Source of the DNA: Dipteronia dyeriana
Taxonomy: Eukaryota > Streptophyta > Magnoliopsida > Sapindales > Sapindaceae
Direction: 5' to 3'
DNA: 64,000 nt
Assembly: GCA_032871835.1 (NCBI GenBank)
Contig: CM065301.1
Coordinates: 21,531,291 to 21,595,290 of the forward strand
Part shown: piece by piece, positions 1 through 11,754 of the stretch
Layout of the letters: the number at the start of each line of letters is the position of its first letter
Numbering within the stretch: position 1 is the first letter of the stretch
Program-made: the position numbers and the translations under genes
The notes under the pieces: generated by a model
Database searches by the model: none
Told to the model about the DNA's origin: nothing
Seen by the model: only the letters and a program-made list of their open reading frames with translations

Positions 1-1370
1 TCCCTTACACTATATCCAATGTGTAAAATGACAAGTTTTTGGTGAAATGTAGAAAAACAATAGAGCTCAAGCTTCCTCTAATGGAGGTTTTACAGAGATA
101 ACAGAGAAAGCAAAATAGAAGAAAATTTGATTTTTTTTCTCATTTAAAACTTAACTAAGTAATAAAGTTCAATTCCTTTAAAAAAAAATTAATAAAGTTT
201 AATTGGCTTATCAATCTTCAATCTCTAGCTAACCTTGTAGTAGTTGGTAAAAGCATCATCAATGTAAAAGTGGTTTGCATGCCGAAAATTTTGACATGTC
301 AAAAATGTCAAGAGACTTGCTTTCTATGTAGCATGTAAATAGACTTATAAACATTCAACTTAAAATTTGGTCTCCAACGCTTTTGCTTAAAACATAATTA
401 TTTTTATTATATGTCCTTTTTTTCGTTACCAAAAATAGAAGAAAATTAATGTCATTTTTAAATACTTATTGAGTCAACAGAAAAAATAGTTGTGCAACAG
501 ATAGTCTAAAAGTAGATGGTCATGTTGACAATGTATAATTTTGTTTTTGCCATATCAACGTGAAGTTGAATATGAACAGCTGCATTGGAGATTTTTTTTT
601 TATAGATGGTCTATTTATCCTATGTGACATTTTTTTTTCACAAGTCACTCTTGTATTTAAGATGCTCTAATCAATCTTCAGTCTCTATTATTTATTTTTA
701 CATTAATTTCTTAATAGGATTAACTGTATCTTACTGTTTTAGACTCTTGAGTCTTGACACATTCTCGTTATATGTCATTTTTAATAATTGTTTTTATTTT
801 GCCGAGGAGCAAAACTTGTATGGGACGGTCGCACTTCCATGTGGTGAATTGTCCAATGAAGATGTATCATTTACATTAACATATAAAAATATATTTTAAA
901 GTACCACATGATATATTTTCGTTGGATGGTTTTATTGATAATTAACACGTCAATAAAACCGTCTCATATAAGATTTTCTCTCCGTCGAAAGTTAACCAAA
1001 GTAAAAGAAAAAGAAAAAGAAAAGTCAATAGCTGTGGACCAACTAATTAACTAAGATTAATGGTTGAAAAGTCTAATCAATGAAATGGGACAATGGGTTG
1101 CCTAAAATTCTGGTCGTTGGGTGGATTCCACCCAAAAGTGCATGGCAAATGATACAGGATTCCACTCAAAGGATAAAGTGTATGGCAAATCATACAAGCA
1201 CTAAATATTTAAACAACTCATTAAATAATTATACTTTTAATATTTGTGCCTAATCTTAATATTTGTAGTCAAAAGTGAGAATGAGAATTTATTAATTAAG
1301 AAAATAAATCTTCAGTTAATTATTGGGGCCTAATCCTATTATTAACTCAGTAATAGGTGTCTTGCGGATT
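1..1370. other. AT-rich stretch without a recognised gene
   Basis: No open frame here resembles a known protein; the longest (606-899, plus) is a hydrophobic low-complexity translation of AT-rich DNA. There are short A and T runs and an (AAAAG)-like purine stretch near 1,000-1,025. A short near-duplication around 1,110-1,200 repeats a phrase of the type 'gattccac...gtgcatggcaaatgatacaag'. Nothing else is supported. Confidence 0.6.
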
Positions 1371-1429
1371 AAAATTTCACAAATCAATCTTATAGAATTT
1401 AAATTATGCTTTACATTAATAAATCTCAA

Positions 1430-1840
1430 TCTATTAGATTCAAAACTTCAGATTCTGATTAAATAGATTAGAATCGATAAATATAAGTTCTGATTTATTT
1501 GAATCAAGAACTTTAGGTTCATCTGATTAACTAAATTTAAATCTATAACTTTATGTTCAGATTAATTATATTTGAATCGAGAACTTTATGTTCTAATTAA
1601 TTATGTTGGAATTTAGAACTTTAGATTCTAATTAAATTGGAATCCATAACATTGGGTCCTAATTAATTATATTGCAATTCAGAACTTTCGGTTTTGATTA
1701 ATTGTATTACAATTCAAAACTTCAAGTTAATTATATTGAAAACCAGAACTTCGGGTTCTGATTAATTATATTAATATCTAGAACTTCAGGTTCTGATTAA
1801 ACATATTGAAATCCAAAACTTCAGGTTCTGATTAATATCA
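1430..1840. repeat. Array of ~36-40 bp repeats with a palindromic core, block 1
   Basis: About eleven degenerate units follow one another. Each contains a core close to AGAACTTCAGGTTCT, an imperfect palindrome (AGAAC...GTTCT), followed by a spacer such as 'gattaattatattgaaatc'. The units are diverged, so this is an old array. It lies on the internal side of a copia-like primer-binding site at about 2,617, so it may be part of the leader of a decayed minus-strand retrotransposon. That link is inference. Confidence 0.75.
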
Positions 1841-2014
1841 AACATATAATGATAATAAAAATAAAAGATATAAAAAAGGTAATGAACAATTCACATGCCA
1901 TACAATTTTAAATGAATTAGACTATTAAGTAAGCATTCGTAAACTAAGAAGTCGTTTGCTAACAAGATTCCAGTTCCTAGCAAAATGGGATTTTTTTTCT
2001 TTATTTCACTATAT

Positions 2015-2350
2015 AATTTAGAACTTCCGGTTCTAAATAAATTGGAATGCTTGAACTTTTGGTTCTAAATAAATGTCTCAAATCTAGAACTTTTGGTTCT
2101 AAATAATTTCTCGAATGCAGAACATCTTGCACGGATTTTTGGATCAAGAACTTCTGATTTTGATTTTCTCTTTCAAATCAAGAACTTTTGATTTGTTTTT
2201 CTACAATCAAGAACTTCTGTTTATGATTTGTTTTTCTACAAATCAAAAAAATTTGGTTCTAATTTTTTTCTATTCAAATAAAAAACTATTGTTTTTGATT
2301 TTCAAATCAAGAATTTCTGGTTCTTATTTTTACGTTTGAAAACTTATGGT
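2015..2350. repeat. Array of palindromic-core repeats, block 2
   Basis: This is a second block of the same family as the array at 1,430-1,840, with about nine units. The core drifts from GAACTTCCGGTTCT to GAACTTTTGATTTG and the spacer is different ('aaataaattggaatgc' and 'tttttctacaaatcaa' variants). The two blocks are separated by about 170 bp of unrelated AT-rich DNA. The 74-codon plus-strand open frame at 2,115-2,339 comes from the repeat and is not a gene. Confidence 0.7.
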
Positions 2351-2599
2351 TTCTAAATAAATATACCATCATTTTTCTTTGAAAAAAGGATTCTTGCATA
2401 ATATAAATAAGAAAAGGTAGAAGAAGAGATTACATAAAATTATGGAACCATAAATAAGTTCATGGATATTAATCTTACTTTCGATGCGGAAGATCCAAAT
2501 CAATGACAAAATCCACCGAGCATAATCATAAGATTAATTGAATCAATATAGAAGAAAAACAAGTTAAATAAAAAAAAAATATTCTCCTGCAATTCTAGT

Positions 2600-2725
2600 T
2601 TTGTGTTGATAACATGTTGTAACTTTGGAGCCTAAAAGCAAGAACATAAAATAAACAACTAAGCAAGAGAGAGAATAGAGGGAGAAAGCATTTCAATCAA
2701 TCTTATTGATTCTTCATGAATGTGT
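2600..2725 (-). repeat. Copia-like LTR end with a primer-binding-site-like motif
   Basis: Read on the minus strand, an R/U5-like stretch ending in 'aaagttacaaca' is followed directly by 'TGTTATCAACAC'. This arrangement is familiar from plant Ty1/copia elements, where the LTR ends in CA and the primer site reads TGTTATCA(G/A)CAC. The rest of the LTR is not identifiable because repeat X (2,725-3,610) adjoins it. Internal sequence would run leftwards into the palindromic arrays. No coding remnant was found. Confidence 0.4.
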
Positions 2726-3610
2726 TAGATATGACTCGAATTTTCAATGGTTACCAAACGAGATTCAACAAATGCGGAGACTTTCTAGAAACGTGGGATA
2801 CATTTGGAAGTGTGGGATCGAGTTTAAGGGAGGCTTGAAGATATGAAGAATTAGAGAAACGAAGATCAGTGAAAACCGTTGTGGGTAAAACTGTGAAGGG
2901 CACATCGGTGGTCAGCTTTGCAATTTACACAACGGAATAGTCAAGGGTTCTCTTTCCAGTGATTCACACAGTGGCTTTGACAACGATTGTGAAACGGTCT
3001 TGGTGATGTGGCGCATAGATCTCGGTTTTCTAAGCGATCAATTTTTACACGGTTTAGGAAGCAGGTGGTCAACCATAAATTGAATCGTAGTCAATCACAA
3101 GCATGCTTTTGAATCAGGAAATATTATTAGAAAATGAAGTATGTTTTTTTTTCTAGAGGTTTTTGTACTTATTGGTAAAAGGATCTTTTCTTACAAGAAG
3201 ACTTGTCATAAATATGAAATATTATTTACGTGAAACTAGGAAATGTTATACGTATATGAGATGGATTTCCTTGTAGGTTTAAACTTTTTGTAATTCATAT
3301 AAATAGACTATAATAACTAGCTTATTATGTGTGAAGAAAATTAGCAAATATTAAAGAGATCTCAAATATTTGGGTGTAATCAGATTTGGGGTATTTTAGA
3401 GACAAAATCCTGAGTATATAGTTTTAATAATTTACTACATAGTGAAGCTTTCTCTTGTCGTCCTGACGGTCGTGGTTTTTTTCCTGATTTAGGGTTTCCA
3501 TATAAAAAATCTCTGTATTGTATGTGATTGGATTTGATTATTTCTTTCCTCTTAATTTTTCTTTTGCTATTGTTTGATTGTGTTCTATCCGACAATGCTT
3601 CCGCATAATG
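2725..3610 (+). repeat. Dispersed repeat X, copy 1 (probably an LTR fragment)
   Basis: This stretch aligns, with many differences, to the reverse complement of 17,590-18,640. Shared landmarks in the same order are an 'aaacgtgggat' block, 'tttaggaagcaggtgg', 'acaagaagacttgtcataaat', and a terminal 'cctgacggtcgtggtttttt' block followed by 'agggtttccat'. The length, lack of coding potential and repetition suggest a solo LTR or LTR fragment of one retrotransposon family. The ends and any target duplication are not resolved. The 71-codon minus-strand frame at 3,380-3,595 lies inside it and is not considered a gene. Confidence 0.5.
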
Positions 3611-3791
3611 ATTTGTTCACTAACAAAATGATCACATAATAGGCCTATATATAGCCATATGGATGATTATCTTTACAATTGATATCTCTTAAATTACAAT
3701 ATATAACAGATAATTATCTAGGTGGTGATGAATCCATCTTATCACAATATTTTCAAAATTAATAATAATAATCAATTTATGAAATGCGATG

Positions 3792-3829
<38 letters not shown>
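3792..3829. repeat. (TA)n microsatellite
   Basis: About 19 uninterrupted TA dinucleotides, followed at about 3,877 by a short (TAA)n run. Confidence 0.95.
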
Positions 3830-3831
<2 letters not shown>

Positions 3832-3839
3832 AAGTAATG

Positions 3840-4747
3840 CAAGGTTTTATTTTGTTGGTACAAATTTGGTTGTAAAATAATAATAATAATAATATTAAAC
3901 TAAATGGATTGGTCATGGGTTTTAATAGGTTTTGAGAGATGATATAAACTCAAACCAGACCCATTAATGTTTTAGCAGCGATATTTGCACATTTTAAAAA
4001 CCATTTCTATACCTCAAATTTGTATATTTTAAAAGAATTCAAACGATACCCTTAAATAATTATTAACATTTTAAGAGTAATATTGGCAATCCACTAAATA
4101 TTTTTATACACTCTATATTTTTTTTTGAAATAATATACACTCCATTTCAAATTCTTTTATCATATGACAATTTTATCATAACCAAAATTGCTAAAAAGGA
4201 TAAAGAAATTTTAAAGAGATTTTTTCATTACAATCCAATTTTTTATTTTACCTACATTTTCTAAAAACATTTCATTCTAAAATTTTAAGTTTAAAAAAAA
4301 AAATCGTTTTTTTTTTCAAAATTTTCCCTTTTATCTATTGACATTCCTTTCAAAATAATTAATTAAATAAATCAACCCAAAAATTATAAGATCAAATCAG
4401 GATATTTCTTGAATTAAGACAATTCACAATTTGGAATTGTATCTAAAACCCTAAAACATAATAATTTCAATCATCCAATTTTTATTTTTTTAAAATAATA
4501 ATTCAATCATCTTATTCTAATACGAATAAATCAAACAATTAATCAAATTCTTAACATATTGAATATAAGGAGATGAATCAATCATCCTCCGTCTCATTCA
4601 ATATACATAAACCTCTAATAAGAATATTTAGATTTAGGATTTGGATTTTCTTGAAAACCTTTTACATTATAAATTAATTTTAACGTAGTGATTAAAGTTC
4701 TTGTTAATAGATATTTTTGACGAAAGGCCAAATTGAAATTTTCCACC
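3840..4747. other. AT-rich spacer, no gene seen
   Basis: Very AT-rich sequence with poly-T and poly-A runs. No translated segment resembles a protein. It ends where the more GC-balanced LTR of the next element begins. Confidence 0.6.
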
Positions 4748-5832
4748 TGTCTGGTGCATGGTAAAGCATGACGCTTGATACCCGGTGAAACATACCTGGT
4801 AGAACCAACATTGGGACCAATCCCTCTACTACCTAGGTACGTTGGTACCATTATCTTGGAAAAGGACAACATTAATTCTCCAATACAACCACACTTCAAG
4901 CAGGACTAGCTCTAAGGTATTGTCCATCTGGAACCTAGGTACCAAAATATCTACTTGACACCTAATAGTCCCAGCACCAGCCTGTGAACTACCCAAGATG
5001 TACCTCCTACATGGTATCTTGCCACCAGGATGTCAGACTAGGTACTCGAGTACCTCAACGCTGTCTTACAATCCCTCAGGGTATGTATCTAGCCAGTCAA
5101 GCAAAAAGAACATCACTAGGAATGCGCCAGCAAAGAAGAACACCGCCATTATACGTCAGGGTACCAAGCCACCAAGAATGGAAGCTAGAACTCTCCTCCA
5201 AGCAACATGATTGAATTTTTTCCCATTAAAGTGCCATAGGGAGACCAAGTAGGTCAACATATTCGACATATATTTGCGTTCAAATTCAAATGGAAACATG
5301 ACGTAATTAATGGGAGAATTTTTCACATAATTTGGCACTCTCCATCAACGCCAATCAATTCCGATAACACGACTAGTCAACTAGCCTAAATTATGGGGAT
5401 TCAATTGGTGGGAGAGGGAAGGTATAAATATAAAATCCCTGTTCAGGGAAAGGCATGAAAAAATTGAAAGACAAAAAACAAGAGAGTTTTCACCAATTGA
5501 GAATATTTTCACCACAGGAATTAGCCACTTATCGACACGGATGAGTTCGTCATCCCCAGCTGTGTATGTGAGAAAGAGAGATTGAGAGTGAATTCAGTGA
5601 GATCACTATCGACACAGTACCCTTTGTAATCATATTGATCAAGTTCTCAATAAAACCGTTCTCTAATGTTATTCATATATATCACCTTTATCATCTTTTC
5701 ACCATTTTCCACCTCTTTATCATCTCTCTAATCTCCTAGGTTCGAGGTACCTACCCCGACTGCAACCTACTAGGTAGTGGTCTTGAGGGTGTTAACTGAA
5801 ATTCCTCACCTTGAACGAATTTTTGACTAACA
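4748..5832 (+). repeat. 5' LTR of Tat-lineage element E
   Basis: The LTR ends in 'ttgactaaca' just before a primer-binding-site-like motif. It contains a TATA box (5,423) and an AATAAA signal (5,649), giving a U3-R-U5 layout. The left end is placed at a TG (TGTCTGGTG) where AT-rich flank changes to GGTACC-rich sequence. There is no second LTR in the window to confirm it, so the left boundary is uncertain by tens of bases. Confidence 0.55.
5423..5430 (+). promoter_or_regulatory. TATA box of the element E LTR
   Basis: TATAAATA sits about 400 bp before the LTR end, downstream of a purine-rich stretch, as expected for the retrotransposon's own promoter. An AATAAA polyadenylation signal follows at 5,649. 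Confidence 0.6.
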
Positions 5833-5837
5833 CTTTT

Positions 5838-5855
5838 TGGCATCGTCTATGGGAA
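5838..5855 (+). other. Primer-binding site of element E
   Basis: TGGCATCGTCTATGGGAA lies five bases after the LTR end. It differs by two transitions from the TGGCGCCGTCTGTGGGAA motif common in plant Tat-type elements. Both changes are consistent with deamination of CG and C sites. Confidence 0.65.
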
Positions 5856-6579
5856 GTTTCCACACCTCTTTAGAAAGCATGTGAATTCAAGTGTTTGTCT
5901 TTACCGTATACAGTATAATGAGACTTCGATCCTCCCCAGGGCAGCCCGAGACATTAGGGAACCACTTCATAGCTTCCACCCGGAAGGCACAGTAAAAGGG
6001 GAAGAAATCGAAGCATCATAACCTGGCTCCAACACCATCTACTACAGTGCAGGTTACACCCCAGATCTTAGCTGCCCCGGAGTGGGCCAGACCATCTGGG
6101 AGCAGTAAGTTACGGCCTTCGTGAAGAATGTTTACCTCAGACTAGCCGTGAAAGGTATCACCCTTCAGCTCGTAGCACTAGAAGCTAGGCAGATTAGGGC
6201 AACTGCCACCGGTATTAGTCCACGATAGGCTAGGGCCCGCGCCTCAAGCATTGAATAGACCGACGAGATATCAACCCCGATAAGTAAAGTCAGCTATTGA
6301 CATCCTGCTTAGGGAACCCCATCAGCCGATCCAACCAAAAGTTGCTGGAAGGCAACCTTGATCCGCTGCTGGTGGAAGGAGGAGAAGCGTCGGGGAGAAC
6401 CCCCCTCATAGTAGGAGAACTGGGACGAAGCCTCTGTAGCATTAGAGGATTCTGGTAATGAGGATTCTGAGGTCGAGTCTAAGAACGCTAGGAATAAACA
6501 TCTACGGGACCAAGTAGCTCGAATGGCGAAGGAGATCCAATAATTGAAGAAGGGGAAACACCGGGAGAATCGAAAGGAT

Positions 6580-7675
6580 CCCTTGGGTGAGATGAATGCC
6601 CCATTCTTTCAAAGAATCAAGGAGGCAGAGCTCCCCCTAAAGTTGAAAATGCTTGCTGACAAGTACTCCAGAACAGAGGATCCATGAGCCACATAGAGAG
6701 CTTTGTGCAACAAATGGAGGTCCAAAATGCTACCCGGACGACCATGTACAGAATGTTCCCAACCACGCTAACGGACTATACCAATACGTGGATAGGAAGT
6801 TGCCAGCATATAGTGTTGACTCTTTCACTAAATTATCCAGTGACTTATTTACTCAATTCCAGGGTATCAAGCCACATCCCAAGGATCTTATCCACCTACA
6901 GTATGTGATCTATGAGCGGAGTGAACCGCTCAGATCTCATGTGGAAAGGGTCCATAATAAGTGATCAAATTGGGGGTTTTTGTTGAGAAAGAGACCCTAA
7001 CTAACTTCAAAAAAAACTTATGGGCCGGAAGGCTGTTCTGACCATTTGCAAAACATCCACTAGAAATGTACCAGGAGGCATACGACCGAGCTCTGAAACT
7101 GGTGGAGATAGACGAGCAATTTTGGGTCAATATAGAACATGAGAACTTGAGGACTGCCAAGAGCCCAAAGAAGAAAGCGCCCAAGCCTGCAATAGTCCAG
7201 AAGGCCCAGAACAAATCTCCCAATCAATCCACGTATCGTCTATCAACCTTCCAACCTTAGCTTTAGTAGTACTCAGCAAAAAGAACCCCACCTCGAGCAT
7301 CGCCATCTCCTAGAGAGGTAGTACTGATAGCCTATGAAGAGAGGGGATACAACCACTATACACCACTCAATGCATCTCGCGAGATGATATACCTCACCAT
7401 CCGTGATAAAGGGCTACTTAGGAAGCCCAGTCCTATCAAAACACCAATTGATACGTGGAATCGCTACAGATATTGTGATTTCCACGAAGATGTAGGACAT
7501 AATACCTCTGAGTGCTACAACATGGGTAAATAGATTAAGGCTCTGGTAAGGGGCGATTGCTTGGAAGAATTTTTACAACAAGTGCGGGATAACTTCCACA
7601 CGGGGAGAGATGTGCATGTCGAAATCAATAAGGATATAGAAAAAAGAAAAACGAAGGGTAAGGATCTAATGCAAT
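6580..7675 (+). pseudogene. gag of Tat-lineage element E, broken
   Basis: Gag forms the retrotransposon particle. The segment at 6,684-6,900 translates to a capsid-like stretch (HIESFVQQMEVQ ... MFPTTLTDYTNTW) matching the conserved gag pattern 'DP..H..AY...M...FP.TL...A..W'. Frames then change (6,900-7,260; a capsid end and a lysine-rich linker). A knuckle-like run follows near 7,470-7,520 (C-D-F-H-E-D-V-G-H-N-T-S-E-C), as in Tat elements where the motif reads C-x-F-H...GH...C. Multiple stops interrupt the region. Downstream, a hydrophilic stretch reaches about 7,675 without a recognisable protease. Confidence 0.7.
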
Positions 7676-7859
7676 AAATCCAAGTCATTCATCCCATCAG
7701 CAGAGGTCCTACCTTGGTAGGAAATTTCAATAATTCTAAAAAGAACCACGCTAGAAAAATAGGGGATCTCGAGACTCGGAATGCCACGGGGGAAATAGAA
7801 GGAACATAAGAGCCTGAGGTAGAGGTCTCGATTGTAGAATGCCACAGGGGTAGGCTAGT

Positions 7860-9160
7860 GGCCACCCGGTCAATGAATTGAAAGAGGTATCGATCAGTGA
7901 GGGAAACCCATCCAAGGTGGTCAAGATTGGAGCTACGTTAGAAGCAGACGTAAAGAAGAGGCTTGTTAGATTCCTCCGGGATTATAACGATATCTCCGCT
8001 TGGGGTCATGAAGAAATGCCAGGGATCATAATCTCCTTGGCATCCCTTAGACTAGCAGTTGCCCCCGCATTCAAACTGGTCAAACAGAAGTGGCGACACT
8101 TCAACCATGAAAGAAATGCCATGATACAAAATAAGGTCGACAAGTTTTTAAAGGCTAGATTCATCCGGGAATCCCGATTCCCAAATTGGATCGCCAATGT
8201 AGTAATGGTCGCTAAAGCTAATAGGAAGTGGCGCATGTGCGTTGACTATAAAGATCTCAACAGCGCATGTCCAAATGATAGTTTTATGTTACCAAAGATT
8301 GACTAACTGTTAGGCTCGACTGCAGGAAACAGACTTCTCAACTTTATGGATACATTCTTAGGGTACAACCAGATTATGATGCTCCCCATTGACTAGGACA
8401 ATACCAGTTTCATTACCGGCAGGGCCTCTACTGTTACAAGGTAATGCCCTTCGGTCTCAAGAATGCAGGTATCACCGATCAGTGCTTGGTTAACCGGTTA
8501 TTCAAGCGGGAAATAGGAAAGACACTAAAAGTCTACATCGATGATATGATCACCAAGTCTCAAGTGGCTGAGAGACATTAGGATCACCTTTGTTAGACCT
8601 TTCAAATAGTAAAGGAGAACCAGATATGACTGAACCCTGCCAAGTATACCTTCGGGGTGGCAGTAGGGAAGGTCATCGGATTCATGGACCACGAAATGGG
8701 AATAGAAGAAAATCTAGAGAAAATCTGAGCCATTTTGAATCTTGAATCTCTCAACTCTCTTAAGCAGGTATATGTTTTGACCGGTAAGGTAACTACTCTT
8801 AACCGCTTCTTATCGCGGTCCAACAATAAATGCCTCACATTCTTCAATGCCATCATATAGGGGAGAAACATGAAATGGGACCAGGATAGTGAGCAGGCTT
8901 TTCAATCCCTAAAAGAGTACCTAGTAACTCCACTGCTTCTAGTTAAACCAGTGCCCGGGGAAGAACTACAAATATACTTGCCCGTATCAGATACATCGAT
9001 TAGCTGGGCCTCGGTTAAGGAATGTAGGGAATGAGTCTAATGACCCATTTATTATGTGAGTCAGGCATTGACCAAGCTAAAGAGAAATTACACTCTCTTG
9101 GAGAAGCTCGCCTTCTCCTTGGTAACCTCAACTAAGAAGCTCCGCCCTTACTTCTAGGCT
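7860..9160 (+). pseudogene. Reverse transcriptase and RNase H of element E, broken
   Basis: The best-preserved part is the open frame 7,878-8,306 (142 codons). It carries the conserved RT entry region: a gypsy-type finger with HFNHERN, the FIRESRFPNWIANVVMV block, and CVDYKDLN followed by CPNDSF. After a stop at about 8,304 the palm continues in shifted frames. It includes the FMD..LGYNQIMM block near 8,345 and the catalytic YIDDM at 8,533-8,547 (two aspartates kept). RNase H follows at about 8,880-9,160 ('WDQDSEQAFQSLKEYL'). Stops and frameshifts occur throughout, so no active enzyme could be made. Confidence 0.85.
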
Positions 9161-9169
9161 CACTCAATT

Positions 9170-9870
9170 ATGGTGGTCACTAATCAAGCCCTCCGTCAAT
9201 TCCTACAGAGACAAGATGTAATAGGGAAATTGGTGCTATGGTCCCTCGAGCTCACCCAGTATGACATCAAGTACAAAGTCAGAACTACCATTAAAGCCCA
9301 GGCTTTAGTAAATTTCGTGGATGAGTTCTCAGCACTTCCTGACCTTGGTACCACTCCAAACATAGATCCGGTCTCCTAGAAAGATCAAGAGCCTGTAGAT
9401 TGGCCGGTTGATTGAGATGCTTGGATCCTATATAAGGATGGAGCATCCAGACAATTAGGTAGTAGAGTTGAAATTATCTTAACCTATCTAGAAAAGGTTG
9501 AGTGCTGCCACTATTTCTGGTTTGAATTCACTACCACCAATAACAAAGCCGAGTATGAAGTTTTGCTAGTAGGGATAATAGTGGAAGCCGAGCTCAGGGC
9601 AGATTATCTTCTCGTTAGGAGTGGCTCACAATTGGTTGTTAACCAAGTAACCGGGCTCTATCAGGCAAAGGGTGGCAACATGGCAGCCTATCTTGAACGA
9701 TTCTAGAAGTTTAGGGTCTGGTTCAGGGGTTTCAAGAAAGAGCAGATACCTCACGAACAGAACCACCAAATAGATGTCCTTTCTAAGATAGTCGCTAGTG
9801 GAGAACAAATGTTGTCCAAAGGGGTACCGATTTAGGTAATCTCCCAATCAAGCATAGTAGAATGGGAAAT
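9170..9870 (+). pseudogene. Connection and second (archaeal-type) RNase H of element E
   Basis: The stretch 9,170-9,379 is open and holds the RNase H tail ('VVTNQALRQFLQ...', then a connector ending in VNFVDEFS). From about 9,418 a second RNase H-like domain reads 'YKDGASRQLGS', then 'TTNNKAEYEVLLVG' and 'SGSQLVVNQV'. This matches the DGAS / NNxAEYEALL / SDSQLVVNQV pattern of the extra aRNH that defines the plant Tat lineage. The serine-aspartate of SDSQ has become SGSQ, so one catalytic acid appears lost. Stops occur at about 9,378, 9,705 and 9,833. Confidence 0.8.
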
Positions 9871-9989
9871 AGGTAAGCCCAGTGGACACCCATTCATGTT
9901 GGATGGATCCGACAATGGACAACCTTCAGGAAGAGAAGCTCCCCGAAGATCCAGATCAAGCTCGTAAGCTTAAAAGGGTCTCAACCCGT

Positions 9990-11120
9990 TACTGTCTGAT
10001 AGATGGGTACCTCTAACGTAGAGGAAGGTTCAATCTCTTACTCTGGTGCCTGTATCCCAATGACGCTATCTGGGCACCTAGAGATATGCATTCAGGGGAT
10101 TGTGGAAACCATGCAGGGTGAGAGACACTGGCTTACTAGGTACTGCACATGGAATACTACTAGCCCACTTTGCATCATGATGTACGGCTATCGTACAGTC
10201 ATGCGAGCCATACCAGAAGATATCCAACCCGAATAACTTACCACCGGAGCGGCTCTCCTCTGTTAGCTCACCATACCCTTTTGCCAATTGAGGGCTTGAC
10301 TTGATCGGGCCTCTCATCACTACTCATAGTCATGCCAAACATGCCATAGTCACGATCGACTACTTTGCCAGAAAATAAAACCACTCTCCAAGATAAATAA
10401 GGAAAACACTACCAAATTCATTAAGAAGAACGTGGTATGCAGGTTTGGTACCCCAATGATTATCATCACTGACCTCGGCAAACAGTTCGATAATGCGAGG
10501 TTCAGAGAATTCTATGGCAACTTAGGTATAGATCTTCGCTTCGCCTCTGTAGCTTTCCCTCAAACAAATGTTCTGGTGGAGGCTACAAACAAAACCATTA
10601 CGAAGCTCATGAAGAAAAAGTTGTAACAAAAGAAGGGCAAGTTGGCAGATGAGTTCCCTGATGTGCTTTGGGCATACCACATCACCAAGAGGACCGCGAC
10701 CAAAGAAACCCCATACTCCTTAGCTTTTGGGGTATAAGCGATCCTACCTATCAAGCACAAGCTGACCTCTTTCAGGGTCCATCACTTTGAACTGAAAAGC
10801 AACTCTATCAAACTAAAGGCTGAACCGGACCTTCCGAAAGAAAAGCAAGATAGAGTAATAGAAAAGGGTAGAAGTCCATCAGAGCCGAATCGTGAGGTAC
10901 TTTAACAGGAAGGTCAGAACCCATAACTTTTAAGAGAGAGATCTGGTTCTTAGAAATGCAACACAGAACACCAAAAATCGATCGGACGGGGTACTAGCAT
11001 CAAATTGAAAAGGTCCCTACCTGGTAAAAATGGTATCCGTAGTGGGGTCTACAAGTTGGAAGACATGGATGGATGTTCGAACTACCACACCTGGAATGCA
11101 GACCACTTGAAGAGGTTATA
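9990..11120 (+). pseudogene. Integrase of element E, broken
   Basis: The integrase core is visible at 10,432-10,626: 'RFGTPMIIITDLGKQFDNARF...' is the second catalytic block (usual reading ..I.SDNG.QF), here with DLGKQF. It is followed by 'FASVAFPQTNVLVEATNK...' (usual YPQ.NGQ.E..N). Downstream blocks 'LWAYHITKRTATKETPYSLAFG' and 'WNADHLKRL' mark the C-terminal part, the last at about 11,090-11,118. The N-terminal zinc region (10,000-10,240) is poorly preserved. The catalytic asparagine-glycine region is altered and several stops are present. Confidence 0.75.
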
Positions 11121-11319
11121 ACCATAGAGGAGCTAAGGTTCCAAAATGGAGCACGACCAATATCATCCTAGGTGGGAACCGGTATCGGAACCGGTACCGG
11201 TACCAGTACCACATAAACAAAGTGTAACGCCAATTTATTATCAATAAAGATTCCCCATTTGTACTCCACTTAGGCTTTTCTCATTTTATCGCCAAGTTTT
11301 CGCCATGAAAGTTTGCCAT

Positions 11320-11700
11320 GATCGCTATGAACCAGGATAGGCAATTGGCCTTCTTGATGCCTTGGTCTAGCTACCACCTCTAACTAGACGAAAGAGCACC
11401 ATTGACTGCCAGATACGGGGTTGTGAAGTTGTGGCCCTGGTTGCCAGTCGTTTCCTCAAGACCAGGATAGCCAAATGGAATTCCTGATGCCTTGGTTTAG
11501 TACCACCCCTAAGAAGGGTCTGGACGTAAGAGCATAGTTGTTTGCCAAATACTGGTTATGAAGTTATGTCCCTGATTGCCCATCGCTTCCTCAAGACCAA
11601 GATAGCCAAATGGAATTCCTAATGCCTTGGTCGGGCTACCAACCTCTAGAAGGATTTGGGACGTAAGAGCATAGTTGCCTACCTGGATCGATATCGCTCA
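11320..11700 (+). repeat. ~125-bp tandem repeat in the 3' region of element E
   Basis: Three imperfect copies carry the ordered phrases 'gaccaggatagcc', 'ttcctgatgccttggt', 'taccacc', 'gtaagagcatagttg' and 'tggttatgaagttatg'. Such tandem repeats between integrase and the 3' LTR are common in Tat-type elements. They are non-coding. Confidence 0.75.
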
Positions 11701-11754
11701 GATACTAAAATCCCCAACATAGGGGTACTAGGTACAATGATTTTTCGATAAAGG

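Noticed and set aside
4984..5214. Overlapping plus-strand frames of 70-76 codons
   Set aside because: They lie in the U3 part of the LTR of element E, in two frames at once, with no homology.
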